44,674 nucleotides of DNA, from positions 1 to 44,674 of the forward strand of contig SGZH01000006.1 of the NCBI GenBank assembly GCA_004214175.1, given 5' to 3'. How positions within the stretch are numbered: the first letter of the stretch is position 1; every line of letters starts with the position of its first letter. This document shows positions 6,832-13,723 of the stretch, piece after piece. Under the pieces are notes generated by a model. The model was given only the letters and a program-made list of their open reading frames with translations, did not search any database and was not told where the DNA came from. The stretch comes from Flavobacteriales bacterium. GTDB lineage: Bacteria > Bacteroidota > Bacteroidia > Flavobacteriales > Flavobacteriaceae. The position numbers and the translations under genes are program-made.

Positions 6832-6859
6832 CACGACTCCGTCCTGTCGGTCACACAAC
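6832..6859 (-). promoter_or_regulatory. Conserved leader element with ops-like core, copy 2
   Basis: This is the partner of the element at 4453-4480 (24 of 28 bases shared). On the minus strand its core GACGGAGTCGTG matches E. coli ops GGCGGTAGCGTG at 8 of 12 positions without gaps. It lies 42 bases before the first small gene and about 60-90 bases downstream of the predicted promoter, so it would be in the transcribed leader. A hairpin CGAC/GTCG is conserved. Confidence 0.6.
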
Positions 6860-6920
6860 TATTTCTTTTTTTTAATTATTGAGAGTAATTAATTTTTGAT
6901 AAAATCATTACTTGAGAGTG

Positions 6921-6951
6921 CAAATATATAATATCAAAATACACAAAACAA
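6921..6951 (-). promoter_or_regulatory. Promoter of NusG-like module copy 2
   Basis: On the minus strand a perfect -7 box TATATTTG (6928-6921) is preceded by a TTG at 6951-6949, and also a TTTTG closer in, as candidates for the -33 element. Transcription would start near 6914, giving a leader of about 125 nt that contains the conserved element. Confidence 0.5.
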
Positions 6952-6959
6952 GATAAAAT

Positions 6960-7211
6960 GACATTTTATTACGTTTATTAACATTTATCTATAGACAAAC
7001 GGTAATATTTTAAATCTTCTAAATCTAGTATGTATCAATAAGGTATCAAATAAAAAAGTATAAATCCCTAATAAATAACATACTAGCATGGTAGTAGAAT
7101 AGTATTTTTCTCTAATGATTCTGCTTATAAAACATTTGAAAAAAGAAAAACCCTACAAAAAAAAAAAAAAAAAAATAGATGAAAAGTAGTTAACTTTCGA
7201 TGTATAAATTA
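6960..7211. other. Gene-free AT-rich stretch with a 19-base poly-A tract
   Basis: Together with 7257-7432 this is the longest gene-free DNA in the window. It contains a run of 19 A at 7157-7175, a likely slippage site. I found no credible small frame or RNA gene, and no similarity to the leader of copy 1. Confidence 0.6.
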
Positions 7212-7256
7212 AAAAAAGCATCACTTTTAGGTGATGCTTTTAACAGCGAAGCTGTT
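7212..7256 (-). terminator. Tandem hairpin terminators
   Basis: The stem GCATCAC/GTGATGC is flanked by A and T runs, so it can work on both strands. A second hairpin AACAGC-GAA-GCTGTT follows at 7242-7256. On the minus strand they would end the transcript of the rhodanese gene, about 180 bases after its stop codon. Confidence 0.7.
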
Positions 7257-7432
7257 TGTTTTCTAATACTCTATCCCCAAAATATTAGATTGCAATATTA
7301 AAAAACTTAATTTTATTACGCAACTAATTTTTAAAATAACTATAGTTTAAGTGCTTTTTATTATAGTTAAAATGATATTATATATAGGTATTTGGTATTT
7401 TATTTCTAAAATCCTAACTAATAAGCTCTGTT

Positions 7433-7846
7433 TTAATTCCTTAACTCTAATTTATTTTCTTCCCAAAGTAAAATACCACCTTCCATGTCATAAATTTTTG
7501 TAAAACCTAGTTCTTTTAATGCAATAGCGGCTTGTGCACTTTGACCTCCTCTATTACAATACACATAAACAGGTTTGTTTTTGTCTAATATTTTTACTTT
7601 TTCTTTAAAATCGGCGCTGGTAATACAAATATTTTGTGCTCCTTTGAGATGATTGCCTTTAAATTCTTCTGGAGTTCGAACATCGATAAGCTGAATTGAA
7701 CGATCTTTATAAATGGCGTCGTAAACTTGTTGAGGAGAAATAAGCTCAATTTCGCCTTTAATCGATGTTATATCAGAGGGAGTTTCTTTACAAGCACCAA
7801 AAATAATACTAACTAGTAGTAAGGTAAAAATTATAGATTTTCTCAT
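7433..7846 (-). CDS. Rhodanese-domain lipoprotein
   Basis: The 137-residue protein has a lipoprotein signal (MRKSIIFTLLLVSIIFGAC, Cys19) and one rhodanese domain (about residues 35-135). It shows LIDVRTPEEFKGNHLKGAQN and the active-site loop CNRGGQS with Cys97, so the catalytic cysteine is present. Single-domain rhodaneses move sulfur or handle thiols; the lipid anchor places this one in the periplasm or at the outer membrane. It stands alone, with a long 3' stretch ending at tandem hairpins. Confidence 0.9.
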   Translation of the reverse strand: MRKSIIFTLLLVSIIFGACKETPSDITSIKGEIELISPQQVYDAIYKDRSIQLIDVRTPEEFKGNHLKGAQNICITSADFKEKVKILDKNKPVYVYCNRGGQSAQAAIALKELGFTKIYDMEGGILLWEENKLELRN

Positions 7847-7952
7847 TATGAAGATTAGATTATTATAATAGGCAATTTAGAAATTTATAAAATAGAAACA
7901 ACAAATTATTATTATTATTTATTTAGTCAGTAAACTATTTTATATAATAAAA

Positions 7953-7976
7953 AAGGAGCCTACTAAGAGGCTCCCT
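7953..7976 (-). terminator. Rho-independent terminator
   Basis: On the minus strand the stem GGAGCCT/AGGCTCC is followed by TTTTTTATT. It lies just after the T9SS-sorted protein gene and before the rhodanese gene. Confidence 0.8.
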
Positions 7977-7998
7977 TATTTTTTAAAAGAGACTTTTA

Positions 7999-8985
7999 TT
8001 ACTTTTTAAATACTTTTTGAGTTAAGGTCCCCAATGAAGTTTCTACATTTAAAATATAAATACCCTTAGCAAGATCTGAAATATTCATTTTCCCATTTTG
8101 TAATTTTACTCCGGTATCTTGTCCCAACAAATTATGAAGACTTGAACTTTTTACAATAACAGAAGAAGGAAATTCAACATTTAAAACTTCGTTAGCAGGA
8201 TTTGGATACACCGATGCTAAGTCAGCTATCTGGTCTGAATTTGCTAAAACCTCCGCTTCCCCCTCAATGGTAAATGCCACACTTGCAAAACTTACTCCTA
8301 GGTTGGTTAAGGAGGTCCAAGAAGTTGCTCCAGCAGCAAAAATATCATTAGGATCAATTAAATGAGCCTCATTAACACCATTTTCAGGAACTCCAGCATC
8401 AAACCAATTCCATCGGGTTTCACCCACTGTTAAATCATCAAGATTAACTCTTGGATTAGCAACTAACCAGTAATCTCCAGCTGGTAAAACCAATGGCTCT
8501 CCCCCATTAGCGATTGTTACATCTACAATAAATGTATAATCACTTTCATCGTTTATTATCTCCACAACAATGGGAGGAATGGGTAACACGGATAGATCTA
8601 CAAACTCTACAACACCTGTACCGGGTTGTGTTGGATCACCAACAGGGGTATTTGTTTGATCATCATTTTCATAGATATGAATATCAAAACCGTTAATTAC
8701 CTGATCTAAGTCTCCAATATTTTGAAAACCATAAACAGTAATTTTGTCGATTCTGGTAGATTCTGCAAGGTTAAAATCATCGGTAGAATAAACGCCTAAT
8801 TCTGCTGCAGTAGAATAATCTGAAATAATACCATTTCCTCCAACAGAAGGCTGATCCCAAATAATGGCCTGCTTAGTATTGGCGGGTGGTGTGCTTGTAG
8901 AAGTATTCGATTGTGCAGTAAATTCTTGTGCATGTAAAGAAAGTCCAAACAAAAGAACTACTAACATTAATGTAATTTTTTTCAT
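7999..8985 (-). CDS. Secreted protein with T9SS type A sorting domain, unknown
   Basis: The 328-residue protein has a signal peptide (MKKITLMLVVLLFGLSLHAQ). A central region of about 230 residues is rich in Asp, Asn, Val and Pro without cysteines and probably forms beta-sandwich folds. The C-terminal sorting domain (about 255-328) has SVYPNPANEVLNVEF, DLAKGIYILNVET and a final KVFKK. Such domains send proteins through the type IX system to the cell surface or medium. The central region (IWDQPSVGGNGIISDYS, GDYWLVANPRVN) is like surface proteins annotated only as hypothetical. No enzyme motif is seen. It is monocistronic, with its own terminator. Confidence 0.85.
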   Translation of the reverse strand: MKKITLMLVVLLFGLSLHAQEFTAQSNTSTSTPPANTKQAIIWDQPSVGGNGIISDYSTAAELGVYSTDDFNLAESTRIDKITVYGFQNIGDLDQVINGFDIHIYENDDQTNTPVGDPTQPGTGVVEFVDLSVLPIPPIVVEIINDESDYTFIVDVTIANGGEPLVLPAGDYWLVANPRVNLDDLTVGETRWNWFDAGVPENGVNEAHLIDPNDIFAAGATSWTSLTNLGVSFASVAFTIEGEAEVLANSDQIADLASVYPNPANEVLNVEFPSSVIVKSSSLHNLLGQDTGVKLQNGKMNISDLAKGIYILNVETSLGTLTQKVFKK

Positions 8986-9031
8986 ATTAATATAATTTAA
9001 AAATTTATATTGTAAAAAGTATTAAAAAGAT

Positions 9032-10786
9032 ATGAATTTACCAAAAATAGGAGTTATTATTATTTTTTCATGCCTGACAATGGCATGTGATTTTGATTCA
9101 AATAAAAATACGACGGATTTTACGACCGTTTTTGAAAAAACAGCCGGACTAGAAACAGCCACCTATCCTGAGGTGATCAATTTTTACAAGCAACTTGCTG
9201 CCGACTATTCGAGCATTGCCCTCTACGAAATGGGAGCGACTGATAGTGGGCATCCCTTGCATTTGGTCACTTTTAATCCAAATAGATCTTTCGAGTCTGA
9301 ATTTAAGACCGATGAAAAACAAAATATTTTGCTGATTAATAATGGAATTCATCCAGGAGAAAGCGACGGGATTGATGCTTCTATGATGCTATTAAGAGAT
9401 TTAGCACAACAAAAAATTAAAACGCCACAGCAAACCATCATCGCAGTGATTCCTGTTTACAATATTGGAGGTGCTTTAAATAGAAACTCTACAACACGAA
9501 CCAATCAAAATGGGCCTAAAGCCTATGGTTTTAGGGGTAATGCTAGAAATTATGATCTAAATAGAGATTTTATAAAAGCAGATTCTAAAAACTCCAGAGC
9601 CTTTACCAAGATATTTAGAAAGCTTCGCCCTGCATTGTTTATAGACAATCATGTGAGTAACGGAGCCGACTATCAATATACCTTAACTCATTTATTTACC
9701 CAACATAACAAATTAGGGGGTGCTTTAGGAAACTATTTACACCAGACGTTTATGCCTGCATTGGAGGATTCGCTCGCCCAAAAAAATTGGGATATCATTC
9801 CCTACGTGAATGTTTTTAATAGTACTCCGGATCAGGGTTTTAAGCAGTTTTTTGATTCACCACGATATTCAACGGGCTATACCACCTTATTTAACACCCT
9901 GGGGATGCTGGTCGAAACACACATGTTAAAACCCTATAAAAAAAGAGTGGAAGGCACCTATGAATTGATGAAGACCTTTATTGCTATCGCCGAAAAAGAA
10001 GCGGAGCAAATTAAAAAATTAAGCCGTTATTCCCAAAGTAGGTACCCTGTAGGAGGGCAATATCCCATATCTTGGAAAATAGATAGCTCAAAAACAACCG
10101 AGCTCAACTTTAAAGGTTATACCGGTACTATAGTTTCGAGTAAGGTAACCCATACCAATCGATTGAAATACGATCGGAACCTTCCTTTTACTAAAAAAGT
10201 AGCATATCAAAATTATTACCTGCCCGATAAAAAAATTAGGATCCCTGAAAGCTACATCGTTCCTAAAGGATGGTGGCGAATCATAGAGCTTTTAAAGCTC
10301 AACCAAATTGAAATGATTCCGATAAAAAAAGATACCATAATCGAAGCAACCGTTTATAAAATTGAAAACTTTCAAACGGTACAAAATCCTTATGAAGGCC
10401 ATTACCTTCATTACAATACTCAAGTGAGCTCTAAAAAAGAACGGGTAAAGGTTAGTGCTGGAGACTTTAGGATTACTACCCAACAAGAAGGCGTCCGGTA
10501 CCTAATAGAAACACTGGAACCCTGTGCAACCGATTCTTTTTTTAATTGGAATTTTTTTGATACCATTTTACAACAAAAAGAAGGTTTTTCACCCTATGTA
10601 TGGGAAGATAAAGCTTTTGAACTCCTAGAAAACAACCCCGCACTACAAAAAGAATTTGAACGTAAAAAAACTAAGGATCCTCTTTTTGCAAAAAATGGCT
10701 ATGAGCAGTTGGATTGGCTTCACAAACAATCGGAGCATTACGAAAAAGCGCATTTGCGATATCCTATTTTGAAAATAAGTAATTAA
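9032..10786 (+). CDS. M14-family zinc carboxypeptidase, lipoprotein
   Basis: The 584-residue protein starts with a lipoprotein signal (lipobox LTMAC, Cys19). The M14 domain spans about residues 45-330. Zinc ligands are visible in GIHPGESDG (His107, Glu110) and in IDNHVSNGADYQYT (His), and the catalytic Glu is probably in MLVETHML. M14 enzymes remove C-terminal residues from peptides or cut peptidoglycan stems. About 250 further residues with beta-rich composition follow. It is exported and likely scavenges peptides. It is divergent from the T9SS gene with a short AT-rich gap. Confidence 0.9.
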   Translation: MNLPKIGVIIIFSCLTMACDFDSNKNTTDFTTVFEKTAGLETATYPEVINFYKQLAADYSSIALYEMGATDSGHPLHLVTFNPNRSFESEFKTDEKQNILLINNGIHPGESDGIDASMMLLRDLAQQKIKTPQQTIIAVIPVYNIGGALNRNSTTRTNQNGPKAYGFRGNARNYDLNRDFIKADSKNSRAFTKIFRKLRPALFIDNHVSNGADYQYTLTHLFTQHNKLGGALGNYLHQTFMPALEDSLAQKNWDIIPYVNVFNSTPDQGFKQFFDSPRYSTGYTTLFNTLGMLVETHMLKPYKKRVEGTYELMKTFIAIAEKEAEQIKKLSRYSQSRYPVGGQYPISWKIDSSKTTELNFKGYTGTIVSSKVTHTNRLKYDRNLPFTKKVAYQNYYLPDKKIRIPESYIVPKGWWRIIELLKLNQIEMIPIKKDTIIEATVYKIENFQTVQNPYEGHYLHYNTQVSSKKERVKVSAGDFRITTQQEGVRYLIETLEPCATDSFFNWNFFDTILQQKEGFSPYVWEDKAFELLENNPALQKEFERKKTKDPLFAKNGYEQLDWLHKQSEHYEKAHLRYPILKISN

Positions 10787-10806
10787 GCAAAGCTACCCAG
10801 GATCTA

Positions 10807-11430
10807 TCAAGAGATCCGGTCTTTTGGATGGGTCGTTAAATATTCCTTGGGGAATAGTAACTTGATGTTCTCATAGCTGTCTCGCAATGCTTTTTGAGAT
10901 TTTTCAAAATTTTTCCATTTGGCTTTTTTAATACCTTCGTCGGCCTGAGGGCTTAAAGCACCACCATAATCGCTATACATTTCGAACCAATAGGTGATTT
11001 TTAACTTAAATTCCCCGTTTCGCTTAAATACATGGTAGGTTTTAGATATAAAATCTCTGATTTCTAGGTTTTGAACACCTGTTTCTTCCTGTACTTCACG
11101 AATCGCAGCTTCTTCATAAGTTTCTCCTTTTTCTAGACCTCCTTTTGGTAAATCCCATTTAGAATTTCTATGAATAAATAAAATTTCTTGTTTATGATTA
11201 TAAACCAATCCTCCTGCTGCTTTTACGACTGGTAATTTTTTCTTTAAGAATTTTTCTAATTTTTCCTCGTTTTTATGATACAAGTTAATGTAGTCCAGGT
11301 CTCCTTTTAAAATTTGTTTGATTAACTTTTTAAAGTTAACAATCTTTAAAGGAAGTGATGTGTATTGACGCCCAATCTTTTTTTTAGTAGATAAAATTAT
11401 AGGAATGTCTTTAACAAAAACTTTATACAT
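10807..11430 (-). CDS. Nudix hydrolase
   Basis: The protein is 207 residues from the chosen ATG (MYKVFVKDIP). The Nudix domain (about residues 75-190) has the full box: Gly-x5-Glu-x7-Arg-Glu-x2-Glu-Glu-x-Gly, seen as GGLEKGETYEEAAIREVQEE followed by TGV. Nudix enzymes cleave nucleoside diphosphates linked to another moiety. A longer start at 11451 would overlap the pyrE coding start, so the ATG at 11430 is preferred. It sits divergently to pyrE with 7 bases between the starts, an arrangement I know from other Flavobacteriaceae. A hairpin GGATCT/AGATCC overlaps its 3' end. Confidence 0.93.
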   Translation of the reverse strand: MYKVFVKDIPIILSTKKKIGRQYTSLPLKIVNFKKLIKQILKGDLDYINLYHKNEEKLEKFLKKKLPVVKAAGGLVYNHKQEILFIHRNSKWDLPKGGLEKGETYEEAAIREVQEETGVQNLEIRDFISKTYHVFKRNGEFKLKITYWFEMYSDYGGALSPQADEGIKKAKWKNFEKSQKALRDSYENIKLLFPKEYLTTHPKDRIS

Positions 11431-11433
11431 TTG
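11426..11433 (+). promoter_or_regulatory. -7 box of pyrE, leaderless arrangement
   Basis: TACATTTG fits TAnnTTTG and is followed by CAGT and then the pyrE ATG. Transcription should start at or within a few bases of the ATG. The box also overlaps the start codon of the divergent Nudix gene. Confidence 0.65.
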
Positions 11434-11437
11434 CAGT

Positions 11438-12079
11438 ATGATTTTAAACAAAGAGACCGCTCAAAAAACAGCCGAATTACTTTTGCAAATTAATGCAATA
11501 AAATTACAACCACAAAAACCTTTTACTTGGGCCTCTGGATGGAAATCTCCGATTTATTGTGATAATAGAATTACCCTGTCCTATCCGATGATCAGAAATT
11601 TTTTGAGAGAGAATTTAGCAAAGCAAATTGAAACGATTTATGGGAAGCCCGATGTGATTGTTGGAGTAGCAACTGGAGCGATTGGAATTGGAGCCTTGGT
11701 AGCAGATGTTTTAAACCTACCCTTTTGTTATGTGAGACCCGAAGCAAAAAAACATGGAAGGCAAAATAAAATAGAGGGTAGTATAGAAAAAGGACAAAGT
11801 GCTATTGTAATTGAAGACCTTATTAGTACCGGTAAGAGTAGTTTACTGGCAGTAGATACTTTGAAAGAGGCAGGTATAAAAGTGAAAGGCATGTTGGCAA
11901 TTTTTACCTATGGGTTTGAAATTGCTGAGGATAATTTTAAGTCTGCAGCAGTAAGCTTACATACGCTTAGTGATTATAAAAACCTATTGCAATTGGCTGA
12001 AAAGTCTAATTACATCACCGCATCGGAGGCTGAAGTTTTAGCTGCCTGGCGTACTAATCCTGCTACTTGGTGCCAATAA
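11438..12079 (+). CDS. pyrE: Orotate phosphoribosyltransferase
   Basis: PyrE joins orotate to PRPP to make OMP in de novo pyrimidine synthesis. The 213-residue protein has the PRPP motif AIVIEDLISTGKSS (about residues 117-130) and the conserved GVATGAIGIGALVADVL and YVRPEAKKHGRQNKIEG segments with the catalytic lysines. The ATG at 11438 (MILNKETAQ) is chosen over one at 11405, because the earlier codon lies upstream of the -7 box. The next gene follows after 38 bases. Confidence 0.97.
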   Translation: MILNKETAQKTAELLLQINAIKLQPQKPFTWASGWKSPIYCDNRITLSYPMIRNFLRENLAKQIETIYGKPDVIVGVATGAIGIGALVADVLNLPFCYVRPEAKKHGRQNKIEGSIEKGQSAIVIEDLISTGKSSLLAVDTLKEAGIKVKGMLAIFTYGFEIAEDNFKSAAVSLHTLSDYKNLLQLAEKSNYITASEAEVLAAWRTNPATWCQ

Positions 12080-12117
12080 TTGGTGTCGTTTGACTCTATA
12101 AAACTAAAAGAAGAAAC

Positions 12118-12510
12118 ATGAATTTAACAAGTAAAAAAGTAACCGTTCAAAAATCAGCAAATGAACTTTGTGATTTTTTATGTGAGGTGAAAAATTTCGA
12201 GAAATTGATGCCCGAAAACATAAGTAAGTTTGAATTGATTCGAGAAAATGCTTTTATTTTTGCGCTAAAAGGAATGCCAGAAATTGCGCTGGAGGTAAAA
12301 GAAGTTCTTCCACCAAATAAGGTAACCCTAGGAGCTATCAGTGATAAACTTCCCTTTACACTCATCGGAAACATCGCCGCATTAAACGACCAATCAGCGA
12401 GTATTGAACTGATATTTGAAGGTGATTTTAATCCTATGATGGCCATGATGATTAAAGGTCCTATCACCAAATTTATCGATACGCTTTCCTCCAATTTAGA
12501 AGTACTCTAA
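12118..12510 (+). CDS. SRPBCC (START-like) family protein
   Basis: The 130-residue protein starts MNLTSKKVTVQKSANELCDF and shows the SRPBCC pattern: a strand, the helix-helix SANELCDFLCEVKNFEKLMP, six to seven strands, and a long C-terminal helix (GPITKFIDTLSSNLEVL). Such domains form a deep pocket for hydrophobic ligands; the ligand here is unknown. I know this gene after pyrE in related flavobacteria. Its stop codon overlaps that of the convergent birA by 4 bases. Confidence 0.85.
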   Translation: MNLTSKKVTVQKSANELCDFLCEVKNFEKLMPENISKFELIRENAFIFALKGMPEIALEVKEVLPPNKVTLGAISDKLPFTLIGNIAALNDQSASIELIFEGDFNPMMAMMIKGPITKFIDTLSSNLEVL

Positions 12511-13238
12511 AAAAGTAATTTTATTTCTTTTGGCGAAAAAGTTTTCATCGCATGGGTTTCACTTTCGATTGTTAGTTGACCTTGTGCACTCACCCCCTGA
12601 ATAATTCCGTTGAATTGCTTTCCTGAATGATCCTCAAAAACGGAAATCATCTCTTTTCTGAAAAGGAACGACTCGTATTCTTTTTTTAACAATACCATAT
12701 CTACCTTTTCTATTTTTTTTAATTGAATCACTAACTGTTCTAATAAAGAGTTAAAAACAGAATCTAAATCAAATTTTTTATGCCTCGATAAATACATAGA
12801 AGTCGCCTGAGGAAGTTGATTAAATGTTTCTTGATTCACATTCAATCCAATACCTATAATACTCGAAATAATTTGACCTTGTTTAATTTTATTTTCGATT
12901 AAGATTCCTGCCATTTTTTTGGATTGTGACATAATGTCGTTTGGCCATTTTATGGAAATATCTGGGATTTGATACGTTTCTAATGCTTTTACGAGTGCCA
13001 ATGAAACTGCAAAAGTTAAGCAGGAAATCTTACTTATTGAAAGACCATCATAGGCTTTAAACACACTGAATGATAGACTTTCATTGGCGACAGATTGCCA
13101 AACAGCATCTTGTTGACCTCTCCCTTTTGTTTGATGCTCTGTTACAACAATGGTAAAGTCGTCCAATACAGATGTCTTACTTAAGTTAAGCAAGTAAGAA
13201 TTTGTGGAACCAATGGCATTAAGTTTGATTATATTCAC
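12507..13238 (-). CDS. birA: Biotin-[acetyl-CoA-carboxylase] ligase
   Basis: BirA activates biotin as biotinyl-AMP and transfers it to the carrier protein of biotin-dependent carboxylases. The 243-residue protein shows the loop GRGQQDAVW (about 38-46) and SIKWPNDIM, both typical of the catalytic domain, with a short C-terminal SH3-like domain. The N-terminal DNA-binding domain of E. coli BirA is absent, so it is not a repressor of that type. The start is GTG (NIIKLNAIGSTNSYLL follows), because the only nearby ATG upstream runs into a stop. It is divergent to rsfS. Confidence 0.95.
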   Translation of the reverse strand: MNIIKLNAIGSTNSYLLNLSKTSVLDDFTIVVTEHQTKGRGQQDAVWQSVANESLSFSVFKAYDGLSISKISCLTFAVSLALVKALETYQIPDISIKWPNDIMSQSKKMAGILIENKIKQGQIISSIIGIGLNVNQETFNQLPQATSMYLSRHKKFDLDSVFNSLLEQLVIQLKKIEKVDMVLLKKEYESFLFRKEMISVFEDHSGKQFNGIIQGVSAQGQLTIESETHAMKTFSPKEIKLLF

Positions 13239-13260
13239 AGCATAAATAAAAATGTGTTAA

Positions 13261-13280
13261 TGTAACGTTACAATAACGTT
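13261..13280. promoter_or_regulatory. Perfect palindrome between birA and rsfS
   Basis: TGTAACGTTACA (13261-13272) is a perfect 12-base palindrome, followed after 2 bases by a second AACGTT. It lies in the 101-base divergent promoter region of birA and rsfS, about 28 bases upstream of the rsfS -7 box. It may be an operator for a dimeric regulator. Confidence 0.45.
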
Positions 13281-13299
13281 CCAATAAACAAAAAAATAA

Positions 13300-13307
13300 T
13301 AACTTTG
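13300..13307 (+). promoter_or_regulatory. -7 box of the rsfS-ftsH operon
   Basis: TAACTTTG matches TAnnTTTG exactly and lies 32 bases before the TTG start of rsfS. No clear -33 TTTG is visible. Confidence 0.5.
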
Positions 13308-13339
13308 TAACCCAATTAAAAGGGATAAATAAAATAATA

Positions 13340-13723
13340 TTGAAGAAAAACAAAGGGACCGATCAACTTATTACAGAGATCGTCAGGGGAATTGAAGAGA
13401 TTAAAGGTCAAGATATTGAAATATTAGATCTTAGAGAAATAGAAAATACGGTATGCGACTATTTTGTAATTTGTAACGGTACTTCCAATACGCAAGTAAA
13501 TGCAATTGTAAATTCTGTACAAAAATTAGTCAGTAAGACACTACGAGAAAAGCCATGGCATGTAGAAGGTAGTAACAATGCCGAATGGGTTTTGCTTGAT
13601 TATGTGGACGTTGTAGTACATGTATTCCAAAAACAAATTAGAGAATTCTATAATATTGAGGGGTTGTGGGGAGATGCAAGGTTATTAAAAATAGAAACAT
13701 CAACTAAAAAAGAAGAAGCCTAA
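13340..13723 (+). CDS. rsfS: Ribosomal silencing factor RsfS
   Basis: RsfS binds ribosomal protein uL14 and stops the subunits joining when nutrients are short. The 127-residue protein has the DUF143/Iojap fold with DYFVICNGTSNTQVNAIV (about 37-54), WHVEGSNNAEWVLLDY and a C-terminal WGDARLLKI. The start is TTG (KKNKGTDQLITEI follows), consistent with family length; no ATG is available nearby. Its stop codon overlaps the ftsH start (TAATG), so the two are translationally coupled. Confidence 0.95.
   Translation: MKKNKGTDQLITEIVRGIEEIKGQDIEILDLREIENTVCDYFVICNGTSNTQVNAIVNSVQKLVSKTLREKPWHVEGSNNAEWVLLDYVDVVVHVFQKQIREFYNIEGLWGDARLLKIETSTKKEEA

Larger units (their letters stand above)
5987..6859 (-). 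repeat. Copy 2 of the duplicated regulatory module
   Basis: This is the second copy of the four-part module also found at 3627-4480, in the same orientation and with the same internal spacing. About 1.5 kb of unrelated DNA with one opposite-strand gene separates the copies. Confidence 0.9.

Noticed and set aside
3627-6859. A transposon or integron as the cause of the duplicated module
   Set aside because: No transposase, integrase, terminal inverted repeats or target duplications could be seen around the copies.
7115-7189. Short plus-strand frame running through the poly-A tract
   Set aside because: It is about 24 codons, mostly Lys from the A run, with no promoter or conserved neighbour.
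11405-11437. Longer N-terminus of pyrE
   Set aside because: The extra codons span the -7 box and give residues not seen at PyrE N-termini.
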